Positions 1 through 5,285 of a stretch of DNA of 5,285 nt are shown here, piece by piece; position 1 is the first letter of the stretch; every line of letters begins with the position of its first letter. Under the pieces are notes generated by a model that saw only the letters and a program-made list of their open reading frames with translations, was not told where the DNA came from and did no database searches. Source of the DNA: a candidate division TA06 bacterium (GTDB lineage: Bacteria; Ratteibacteria; UBA8468; MWAK01); NCBI GenBank assembly GCA_022704925.1, contig JAKJFK010000125.1, positions 1 through 5,285 of the forward strand, written 5' to 3'. Position numbers and translations under genes: made by a program.

Positions 1-1766
1 CCCCGCCGTTCCATCAACTGCGCGTGGGTTCCCTCCTCGGCGATCCGACCCTTCTCCATCACGATGATCCAGTCGCTCTTCTGCAGGGTCGCCAGCCGGT
101 GGGCGATGATCAGGCAGGTGCGGCCGGCCATTACCTTCTCGAGCGCCTCCTGGACCAGCCGCTCCGATTCCGAATCCAGGTTGCTGGTTGCCTCGTCCAG
201 GACCAGCACCGGTGAACCGGCCAGCAGGGCCCGGGCCAGCGCCAGCCGCTGCTTTTCACCGCCGGAGAGGGTTGCCCCGCGTTCGCCGATCACCGTCTGG
301 TAGCCTTCCGGAAGTTCCGAGATCACCCCGTCGAGGTTGGCCGTCCGGGCCGCCGCCTTGATTTCATCCGGGCCGGCTTCCGGCCGGCCGTAGGCGATGT
401 TGGCCGCCACCGTGTCGTTGAAGAGGAGCGGTTCCTGGGTGACCAGCCCGAAGAGGCGGCGGTAACTGGAGAGGGTGAATTCCGTGACCGGACGGCCGTC
501 CAGCCGGATCTCCCCCGACTGGGGCCGGTAAAAACGCAGCAGCAGGTTGATCAGGGTGGTCTTGCCCACCCCGCTTTCGCCCACCAGTCCCAGGCGCATT
601 CCCTTCTTCAGGCGGAAGGAGAGGCGGTCGAGCACCGGTTTCTTGCCGAAGGCGAAGCTGACCGATTCGAAGTCGAGTTCCGATTCGAGGCCGGCCGCGG
701 TTTCGGAGCCGCTCTCCTCCTCGACCTTCTCCTCGAGTACCGCGAAGAGGCGCGGGAAGACCGCGCTGGCCTGCTGGAGGCTGGCCAGGGTGTTGATGGC
801 CGTTTTCAGGGGCGCGAACATTGCCAGCAACCCGGCCAGGAAGGCCATGAAGAGGCCGGTGCTCATCGTCCCGGCGGCGACCTCCCGGGCGCCGAAGTAA
901 ATCAGGGCCGCCCCGGCCAGCATCGAGACCAGCTCGGTGATCTGGGTGAGGGCGGCCAGGCGCCGGGCGCTCTTGAGCGAAACGCGGTAGAAGCGGAAGT
1001 TCTCCCTCTCGAAGCGCACCTCGACCCGCGGCTGGGCATTGAAGGCCTTGACGACCGGCAGGTTGGTCAGGCTCTCCTGGATGAGGCTGTTGAGGTTGGC
1101 CAGCGACTCCTGGCTGTCCCGGCTCAGCTTGCGGATCCGCTGTCCGAAACGCAGGGTCGGCCAGGCAAAGGCGGGCAGGATCAGTAGCGAGAGAAGCGTC
1201 AGGCGCCAGTGGATGAAGAGAATGACAAAGAAGTAGGCGGCGGTCAGGATGAAGTTGAAGACCAGTTTCGGCAGGTTGGTGCCGAAGGCGGTCTGGAGCA
1301 GGTAGATGTCATAGGTGAAGTGGGAGAGACGCTCGCCCAGCCGCTTGCGCTGGTTGAGTTCCAGGGGGGAGTTGAGATAGCGGCCGAAGACCTCCCGGCG
1401 CAGCTGGGCCACTATTTTCAAGGCGAATTTCCCGTTCAGGTACTGCTGGAAGTAGCCGATGACCGCCTTGACCAGGAAGGCGGCGGTCAGGATGGCCAGG
1501 ATGCGGCTGAGAAGCAGCAGCGGCGGCATCCGGTTGACGACCCCGGCCAGTTGTTCCAGGCCGGGGCGCAGGCCGGCCGGCAGGCTGGCGGGAAGGTGGA
1601 GAGTACCGTGGTTGAAGACGACATCCAGGATGGGGCCGATGGCGGTGATCGAGATGCCGGCCAGGGCCGAGTTGACGATCATCAGTATCACCGTGGCCGT
1701 CATCATCCGCCAGGGAATCCGGATGTAGCGATTGAGACGGAAGACGTTCTTTCGGAAACTTTTCAT
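1..1766 (-). CDS. msbA: MsbA-type lipid A export ABC transporter (permease + ATPase), 3' end outside window
   Basis: The product is an inner-membrane half-transporter that works as a homodimer and uses ATP to flip lipid A/core LPS to the periplasmic leaflet. The frame is open for 588 codons from the ATG at 1766 to the window edge. E. coli MsbA has about 582 residues, so only a short tail should be missing. The N-terminal half has hydrophobic stretches at about residues 20-50, 83-110, 165-205 (two spans), 272-292 and 300-322, which fits six membrane helices. The ATPase domain is complete: an A-loop aromatic (Phe373), Walker A GESGVGKT (396-403), Q-loop VTQEP (Gln444), signature LSGGEKQ (500-506), Walker B VLVLDE (520-525), D-loop Asp531 and H-loop His556. 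Its start overlaps the lpxB stop as ATGA and no strong ribosome binding site precedes it, so coupling to lpxB is likely. The ATPase family call is certain. MsbA over another exporter rests on architecture and the lpxB neighbour. Confidence 0.93.
   Translation of the reverse strand, partial: MKSFRKNVFRLNRYIRIPWRMMTATVILMIVNSALAGISITAIGPILDVVFNHGTLHLPASLPAGLRPGLEQLAGVVNRMPPLLLLSRILAILTAAFLVKAVIGYFQQYLNGKFALKIVAQLRREVFGRYLNSPLELNQRKRLGERLSHFTYDIYLLQTAFGTNLPKLVFNFILTAAYFFVILFIHWRLTLLSLLILPAFAWPTLRFGQRIRKLSRDSQESLANLNSLIQESLTNLPVVKAFNAQPRVEVRFERENFRFYRVSLKSARRLAALTQITELVSMLAGAALIYFGAREVAAGTMSTGLFMAFLAGLLAMFAPLKTAINTLASLQQASAVFPRLFAVLEEKVEEESGSETAAGLESELDFESVSFAFGKKPVLDRLSFRLKKGMRLGLVGESGVGKTTLINLLLRFYRPQSGEIRLDGRPVTEFTLSSYRRLFGLVTQEPLLFNDTVAANIAYGRPEAGPDEIKAAARTANLDGVISELPEGYQTVIGERGATLSGGEKQRLALARALLAGSPVLVLDEATSNLDSESERLVQEALEKVMAGRTCLIIAHRLATLQKSDWIIVMEKGRIAEEGTHAQLMERR
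1763..1766 (-). other. ATGA stop/start overlap of lpxB and msbA
   Basis: The lpxB stop TGA (1765-1763) shares bases with the msbA start ATG (1766-1764). This four-base arrangement commonly goes with translational re-initiation and would tie the amount of MsbA to LpxB. No strong Shine-Dalgarno stands before the msbA ATG. Confidence 0.9.
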
Positions 1767-2872
1767 GCCAGTTCCAGTATGCGCCTGGCCGCCCGCCGGG
1801 CCGCTCCCGGTTCGCCGAGGGATTCGCGCACCTTGAGAAATTGACGTTTCATCTCCTCCCGGCGCGCCGGGTCCCCGAGCAGGGCCAGCGTCTCCGGCAG
1901 GATAAGTTCGGGCCGGCAGCGGCCCTGGAGAAACTCCGGCGCCACCGTCCGGCCGGCCAAGATGTTGGTGATGCCGGCCTGGCGCACCCGTAGCATCGGC
2001 CGCAGCATCCAGTAGGTCGGCGCCGCCAGCCGGTAAAGAAGGATGAAGGGTACGCCCAGCAGGGTCAGTTCCAGGGTCACGCTTCCGGAGGCGGCCAGCG
2101 CCAGGTCGGCGGCGGCGAAGACCGAATATTTGTCGCCTTCGGGGAGCACCCGGATTCCGGCCGGCGGCCGCCAGCCGTCCAGCAGGCCGGGCCGGGCCGG
2201 GTAGAGCACCGTTTGCAGGTCAATCTTTTCCCGGGCGGCGGCCGCCGTCGCCGCCAGCACCGGCAGCAGGCGCCGCACCTCCGATTCCCGGCTGCCGGGC
2301 AGGAGCAGGAGCAGCGGCCGGTCCGGGTCCAGCCCGAGGCGGCGGCGGGTCTCCGCCGCCGGCCGGTCAGCCCGGACCTCGTCCAGGAAGGGGTGGCCGA
2401 CGAAGCGGACCGGCACGCCGGCCCGCCGGTAAATCTCGGTTTCGAAGGGAAAAATGACCAGCACTTCGCGGCAGAGCCGGGCGATTTCCCGCACCCGGCC
2501 CGCCCCCCAGGCCCAGACCTGCGGGCTGATGTAATAAACGAACCGGCCGCCGTTCCCGGCTAGGCGCCGGGCCAGCCGGATGTTAAAGCTGGGCGAATCG
2601 ACCAGCACCGTAAGGTCGGGCTTTTCCCGCCGTCCGGCGGCCGCGGCCCGATCCAGAAAATCGCGCCAGGCCGGCAGGCTCCGGACGACCTCAAAGAATC
2701 CGACCACCGCCTTTTCGGCCGGCCGGGCCGCCAATTTGACGCCGGCCGCCTCCATCAGCGGCCCGCCCACTCCGCAGAGATTGAGGCCGGGCGCGGCCTC
2801 CTTGAGGGCGGCGGCCAGCCGGCTGGCGTGAAAGTCGCCGGAGTGGTCGGCGGTTGAAATGAATATCTTCAT
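1763..2872 (-). CDS. lpxB: Lipid-A-disaccharide synthase LpxB
   Basis: The product is a GT19-family glycosyltransferase, a peripheral inner-membrane enzyme that joins UDP-2,3-diacylglucosamine and lipid X into lipid A disaccharide 1-phosphate, releasing UDP. It has 369 residues against about 382 in E. coli. Visible blocks are the N-terminal STADHSGD (6-13), VDSPSFNIRL (91-100), the hallmark YYISPQVWAWGAGRV (113-127), VLVIFPFE (137-144), RFVGHPFLDEV (156-166), LLLLPGSRESEV (188-199), AASGSVTLE (260-268) and ITNILAGRTVAPEFLQ (301-316). Aligned from memory to E. coli LpxB, Asp98, Arg201 and Asn316 match Asp92, Arg195 and Asn303; Glu15 is replaced by Asp9. The ATG at 2872 is chosen because MKIFIST forms the first Rossmann strand. 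GAGG lies only three bases before it, so the ribosome site is weak. The 52-base gap to gspM holds no clear promoter or terminator. The stop overlaps the msbA start. Confidence 0.96.
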   Translation of the reverse strand: MKIFISTADHSGDFHASRLAAALKEAAPGLNLCGVGGPLMEAAGVKLAARPAEKAVVGFFEVVRSLPAWRDFLDRAAAAGRREKPDLTVLVDSPSFNIRLARRLAGNGGRFVYYISPQVWAWGAGRVREIARLCREVLVIFPFETEIYRRAGVPVRFVGHPFLDEVRADRPAAETRRRLGLDPDRPLLLLLPGSRESEVRRLLPVLAATAAAAREKIDLQTVLYPARPGLLDGWRPPAGIRVLPEGDKYSVFAAADLALAASGSVTLELTLLGVPFILLYRLAAPTYWMLRPMLRVRQAGITNILAGRTVAPEFLQGRCRPELILPETLALLGDPARREEMKRQFLKVRESLGEPGAARRAARRILELA

Positions 2873-2924
2873 CGGCCTCGCAGGGGCGGTCTTCTTCCGT
2901 CGCCCGGTCTTTTCCCGGAAGCGG

Positions 2925-3434
2925 TCAGCGCGCGGGGCCGGCCTCTTTCTTGAGGGCCAGGAAGCGGAGCCGGGCTGAGAGGGAGAGGCCGTCCCGGCTT
3001 CGTTCGAGCGCCAGCCGGTCCAGGTAGAAACCGTCCTCCCGCTGGAGCGCCTCGGCCAGGCGCACGGCCTCCTCGGTGTTGAGTCCTTCCAGGCGAAGGT
3101 CGAATCCCTCGGCCTGCAGGCCGCCGGTGAGTTCGCGGTAGACCGGTACCGCCGATTTGAGTTTTTCGGAGATGTTGAGCTGCCGGGCGGTCTGCTGGGC
3201 TACGGTGAGCAGGCCGGTGGCCCCGTCCGGGCGCAGTGCCCCTTTCAGACCGGAGCTGGACCGCTGGTAACGGGCATTGATCTCGAGCAGGTTGTCCAGG
3301 GAGTGCTGGGCGGCGGCCCGTTCCCGCTCCAGCCGCCGGGCCTCGCGCCAGTTGGGCGCGGCCACCAGGCCGACGGCCAGAATGTAGGCCAGCACCATGC
3401 CCAGGACCGGCACCCGCCTGTCTATTTTGGCCAT
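2925..3434 (-). CDS. gspM: Type II secretion inner-membrane protein GspM (PilO-like)
   Basis: This is a small bitopic inner-membrane protein of the T2SS assembly platform. In the family GspM binds GspL, stabilises it and, with GspE and GspF, drives pseudopilus growth. The 169-residue product has a short cytoplasmic start with basic residues, one membrane helix at about 9-26, a charged helical and probably coiled-coil segment at 28-58, and a periplasmic alpha/beta domain at about 73-160 that fits the ferredoxin-like fold of GspM/PilO. Length is normal for the family, whose sequences are poorly conserved. The call rests on this architecture and on its place 10 bases after gspL. The start at 3434 lacks an adjacent strong ribosome site; a perfect AAGGAGG lies 27 bases upstream beyond a palindrome. 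The C-terminal tail (LKKEAGPAR) nearly repeats that of GspL. No gspN follows; the next gene is lpxB. A PilO label would be the main alternative. Confidence 0.83.
   Translation of the reverse strand: MAKIDRRVPVLGMVLAYILAVGLVAAPNWREARRLERERAAAQHSLDNLLEINARYQRSSSGLKGALRPDGATGLLTVAQQTARQLNISEKLKSAVPVYRELTGGLQAEGFDLRLEGLNTEEAVRLAEALQREDGFYLDRLALERSRDGLSLSARLRFLALKKEAGPAR
2935..2960 (-). repeat. 3'-end repeat of gspM matching the gspL 3' end (copy 2)
   Basis: This is the partner of the segment at 3455-3477 and encodes LALKKEAGP close to the gspM stop. It shares an uninterrupted 11-base run (GAGGCCGGCCC on the minus strand), then CTCAAG and CTGG, with the gspL copy. A small in-frame duplication or gene conversion is possible; convergence in Ala/Gly-rich tails is the alternative. 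Confidence 0.5.
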
Positions 3435-3468
3435 GATCTTACCGTTACCGGCCCGGGCCGGCCTCCTT
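3435..3468 (-). promoter_or_regulatory. Shine-Dalgarno AAGGAGG plus palindrome upstream of the gspM start
   Basis: A perfect AAGGAGG (minus strand, 3468-3462) is followed at once by the 14-base perfect palindrome CCGGCCCGGGCCGG (3461-3448), then 13 bases to the gspM ATG at 3434. The Shine-Dalgarno is 27 bases from the ATG in the linear sequence. If the palindrome folds as a five-pair stem with a four-base loop, the effective distance falls to about 13 bases. It sits in the last codons of gspL, so codon use alone could explain it. Pairing and function are inferred. Confidence 0.3.
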
Positions 3469-4686
3469 GAGTCCCAGGGTGAGCGGAAAACGAACCAGTC
3501 CCTTATCCACCTTCAGTTCGCCCAGGACCGGGTTGACGAAATCGCCGGAACGGGTCAGCGCCTTGACCAGCCGGTCCAGCTGGCCGGCCTCCGGCAAGGC
3601 GGCGTTGACGAGTACCCGGGTCCGGTCTATCTCCAGGTATTCGAGCGTCAGGGGCAGGTTTTCCGGGACCGCGACGGTAAAGCGGTTGAAACTTTCAAGC
3701 GGCGACAGGTCCGAGCGCACCAGCCGGGCGGCCGTTTCGTCGGCCATCAGTTGCGAGAAGTTCGCGTCGGCGCCGGCGGCCAGCGTCTTCTGGCGGCGCA
3801 GCTCATTGTCCACCCTGCGGTAGTCGGCCTCGGCCCGGCGGCGGGCCTGGGTGGAGAAGATGGTCAGCGCGGCCAGCACCAGCAGGGCCGCTGTCATGGC
3901 CAGGCCGCCGGCCAGACGCCGGTCCCGGTTCTGGCCGCCACCGCCGGGCAGGAGCGGGAAGGCCCGCGTCCGGCCGGCCCGGTCCGGATCAAGCTCCCGG
4001 GCCGGGTTGAATTCGACGCTCTCCACCGTTTCCGGGAGGCGGGCCGATCGGAGCAGGAGTTCCCGTTCTTCCCGTAGGCGCTCTTCAAATTCGGCCGGGC
4101 CGGACCGGAAGCTCCGGCCCATCGCGAAGCGTCCCTTCTGGAAGAGGGCCAGCCGGTGGGAGCGGCCGCCCCGGATCAGGAGAATGACCTGGTCGCGGCC
4201 GGCGGCCTTCAGGGAAGCGAGCACCGGTTCCAGCGTAACGAAGCGGGGCCGCCCGGGTTGAAGTGCCGCGGCTATTCTGCTCAAGTCCGCCTCGCGCGCC
4301 AGGAAGGCGGTCACCGGGAACGGGTCGTCCGGCGGCGCCAGGAAGCCGTAGCGATACTCCTCCAGGGAATCGGGCAGGACCGCGGCCAGTTCCTCGGGCA
4401 GGACCAGGGCCACCTGGCGCGCCTGCCGGAAGGGAAGGAAGACGGCCTTTTCCAGGACCAGTTCCGGGGCGAGAATGACCGTAACCCGCTCCCCCGGCCG
4501 CGCCTGGAATCCGTTCTTCAGCTCTTCCAGCAGCCGCTCCAGGCGGTCGGCCTCGAAGGAGACGGCGTCGCCGGCCTTTTGAAAGGGTCCGCCGCCGGCC
4601 CAGAGCCAGGCCCGGGTCTCCTCAAGGTAGAGGGTCGTCCGGCGGCTGAAGCCGCTGCCAGTAAAGAATCCGGCCACCTTTTTCAT
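3445..4686 (-). CDS. gspL: Type II secretion system protein GspL
   Basis: GspL is the bitopic hub of the T2SS inner-membrane platform. Its cytoplasmic actin-like domain binds the GspE ATPase and its periplasmic domain pairs with GspM. The 413-residue product has a soluble N-terminal part (1-255) that includes the typical segment VLPEELAAVLPDSLEEYRYGF (95-115) and a second actin-like half (about 145-230, with LLIRGGRSHRLALF). A Gly/Arg-rich linker leads to one membrane helix at about 259-278. A charged, probably coiled-coil stretch (280-303) and a PilN/ferredoxin-like periplasmic domain (about 325-408) follow. This is the fused PilM-PilN layout expected of GspL. The ATG at 4686 is the only Met before residue 189 and keeps the first strand (RTTLYLEE), but it lies 65 bases inside gspK and lacks a good ribosome site. 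Two in-frame stops (TAA CGG TAA) end the gene. Flanking gspK and gspM support the call. Confidence 0.92.
   Translation of the reverse strand: MKKVAGFFTGSGFSRRTTLYLEETRAWLWAGGGPFQKAGDAVSFEADRLERLLEELKNGFQARPGERVTVILAPELVLEKAVFLPFRQARQVALVLPEELAAVLPDSLEEYRYGFLAPPDDPFPVTAFLAREADLSRIAAALQPGRPRFVTLEPVLASLKAAGRDQVILLIRGGRSHRLALFQKGRFAMGRSFRSGPAEFEERLREERELLLRSARLPETVESVEFNPARELDPDRAGRTRAFPLLPGGGGQNRDRRLAGGLAMTAALLVLAALTIFSTQARRRAEADYRRVDNELRRQKTLAAGADANFSQLMADETAARLVRSDLSPLESFNRFTVAVPENLPLTLEYLEIDRTRVLVNAALPEAGQLDRLVKALTRSGDFVNPVLGELKVDKGLVRFPLTLGLKEAGPGR
3455..3477 (-). repeat. 3'-end repeat of gspL matching the gspM 3' end (copy 1)
   Basis: The last codons of gspL (LGLKEAGP) match those of gspM (LALKKEAGP) at 2935-2960. 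Of 23 aligned bases 21 are identical; the only gap is one AAA codon present in gspM. Both copies lie in the same reading frame just before the stop. Confidence 0.5.
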
Positions 4687-5285
4687 TGCGTTCGATTATG
4701 GCGTAAACGCTCTCCTGCCGCCCGGATTCGTCCCGGGCGGTCGATCGCACCGAGAAGACCGAGCTGCTGACGGTGAGCATTTTCTGTAATTGATTATAGA
4801 ATTTTGGATCAATCTGGGCAAGTTTCAGGGCGTCGGCCGTCGATTCGTAGGGTCGGCCGTTGACCAGAAAATCGATCGGCAGGGATTCATCCTTGCCGAA
4901 CATGGACTCAAGCACTTCCGCCGGCGCGGTGTTGAGGTTCAGCCGTTTCGAGAAGACGGTCAGGTACGGAAAGACCTTTTCGGTGATATCCGGACGGAAT
5001 CCCTTGACCAGGGCCAGTTCGCCCAGGTTGTCCGGCAGCCCGTTGCGCGCCTGGTAGCCGTTGACGGCGTAATAATCCTTTTCGGCGCCGAAGGAACGCG
5101 GATCGTCATCGCCGTCAATCCAGTCGGCCAGCGAGTCGACGGCCTCCTTGGCCCAGTTGGGTGTCAGTCCCAGCCGCTTCAGAAGCGTTTCGAAGGCCTC
5201 CAGGCCGACCTCGCTCAGCTTGATTCCGGTATCGGTCCGGCCGCTTTCGGCCGGCGCCGTACCGACGGCCGGCTTGGCGGCGGGC
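4622..5285 (-). CDS. gspK: Type II secretion minor pseudopilin GspK, C-terminal part (5' end outside window)
   Basis: GspK is the large minor pseudopilin that sits at the tip of the T2SS pseudopilus with GspI and GspJ and helps start its assembly. The frame is open from the window edge to the TGA at 4622 and gives 220 residues; family members have roughly 300-350, so the prepilin leader, membrane helix and first strands are missing. The visible part has an Ala/Pro-rich stretch (1-15), then the GspK hallmark DWIDGDDD (54-61), FGAEKDYYAV (65-74), Tyr77 and ARN (79-81), and LGELALVKGF (87-96). The block LNLNTAPAEVLESMF (115-129) is the usual GspK helical-domain motif. The acidic DWIDGDDD segment could contribute to metal binding, but that is only a guess. 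The gene ends inside gspL. Upstream gspH, gspI and gspJ would be expected outside the window. An internal GTG at 4915 is not taken as a start because the conserved domain continues upstream of it. Confidence 0.92.
   Translation of the reverse strand, partial: PAAKPAVGTAPAESGRTDTGIKLSEVGLEAFETLLKRLGLTPNWAKEAVDSLADWIDGDDDPRSFGAEKDYYAVNGYQARNGLPDNLGELALVKGFRPDITEKVFPYLTVFSKRLNLNTAPAEVLESMFGKDESLPIDFLVNGRPYESTADALKLAQIDPKFYNQLQKMLTVSSSVFSVRSTARDESGRQESVYAIIERNEKGGRILYWQRLQPPDDPLP
4789..4813. repeat. Inverted repeat ATTGAT-N13-ATCAAT across the possible promoter
   Basis: ATTGAT at 4789-4794 and its exact complement ATCAAT at 4808-4813 are separated by 13 bases. One arm covers part of the -10 hexamer and the other lies in the spacer, with 19 bases between arm centres. 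That layout fits a repressor operator but could be chance in an AT-rich patch. It lies within the gspK coding region. Confidence 0.25.
4793..4821 (-). promoter_or_regulatory. Possible sigma70-type promoter inside gspK, upstream of gspL
   Basis: On the minus strand TTGCCC (4821-4816; four of six bases match TTGACA) is followed by a 17-base spacer and a perfect TATAAT (4798-4793). The start site would fall near 4786, about 100 bases before the gspL ATG. The site lies in an AT-rich patch of a GC-rich window. The same bases encode GspK residues IDPKFYNQ, so chance is possible. If real it would let gspL-gspM-lpxB-msbA be transcribed apart from upstream gsp genes. Confidence 0.35.

Noticed and set aside
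547-900. Plus-strand 117-codon frame opposite the msbA ATPase/linker region
   Set aside because: Its product is Ser/Arg/Pro-rich and it is the reverse complement of clearly conserved Walker A and upstream coding.
1209-1844. Plus-strand open frame of 211 codons
   Set aside because: It lies opposite msbA and the lpxB 3' end, and its product is a Gln/Asp/Gly-rich low-complexity string with no domain. The minus strand has intact ABC transporter coding there.
2884-2905. GGGCG/CGCCC inverted repeat in the gspM-lpxB gap, considered as a terminator
   Set aside because: It has only five pairs around a 12-base loop and no T-run follows on the minus strand, so it does not look like an intrinsic terminator.
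3894-4088. Minus-strand 64-codon frame inside gspL
   Set aside because: It is out of frame with gspL, lies wholly within it, and its product resembles no known protein.
92-4160. Repeated word gccagccggtggg at 92-104 and 4148-4160
   Set aside because: It reads as different amino acids in a common GC-rich codon context (His-Arg-Leu-Ala in both frames at most), with no similarity in the flanks, so it is taken as chance.
3397-4770. Several plus-strand open frames (226, 136, 204 codons) opposite gspL and gspM
   Set aside because: They overlap one another and the well-supported GspL/GspM frames, and are rich in Arg, Ser, Gly and Gln as expected of shadow frames in GC-rich DNA.

Overview
The window is a gapless piece of a GC-rich (by eye about two thirds G+C) Gram-negative chromosome. 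All five genes lie on the minus strand and read from right to left as gspK (C-terminal part) - gspL - gspM - lpxB - msbA (lacking only its last residues). No RNA gene, CRISPR array, insertion sequence or plus-strand gene is supported. The numerous plus-strand open frames are GC-driven shadows of these genes.

Region 1 (about 2925-5285) is the assembly-platform end of a type II secretion system (T2SS). It holds the minor pseudopilin GspK, the bitopic GspL with its actin-like cytoplasmic domain, and the small bitopic GspM. GspK helps start and cap the pseudopilus. GspL and GspM form the inner-membrane platform that connects the GspE ATPase to the pilin machinery. The genes are packed tightly: gspK and gspL overlap by 65 bases, and gspL and gspM are 10 bases apart. 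No gspN follows gspM.

Region 2 (1-2872) is an outer-membrane lipid module. LpxB makes the lipid A disaccharide and MsbA is the ABC flippase for lipid A/core. The two overlap by four bases (ATGA), so they are probably translationally coupled. Only 52 bases separate gspM from lpxB and I see no terminator or promoter there, so the secretion and lipid A genes are probably one transcription unit.

The organism is a diderm with LPS and a T2SS. lpxB followed by msbA is a common order in deltaproteobacterial lineages and several uncultured diderm phyla. LpxB is clearly diverged from the E. coli type (ADHSGD for GETSGD, ITN for LPN), which argues against a gammaproteobacterium. I cannot name the taxon more closely.

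The proteins belong to known families and I did not find an undescribed system. The points worth a second look are the joining of the T2SS and lipid A modules, a sigma70-like promoter inside gspK with an inverted repeat across it, a near-identical C-terminal tail shared by GspL and GspM, and a perfect Shine-Dalgarno sequence separated from the gspM start by a 14-base palindrome.
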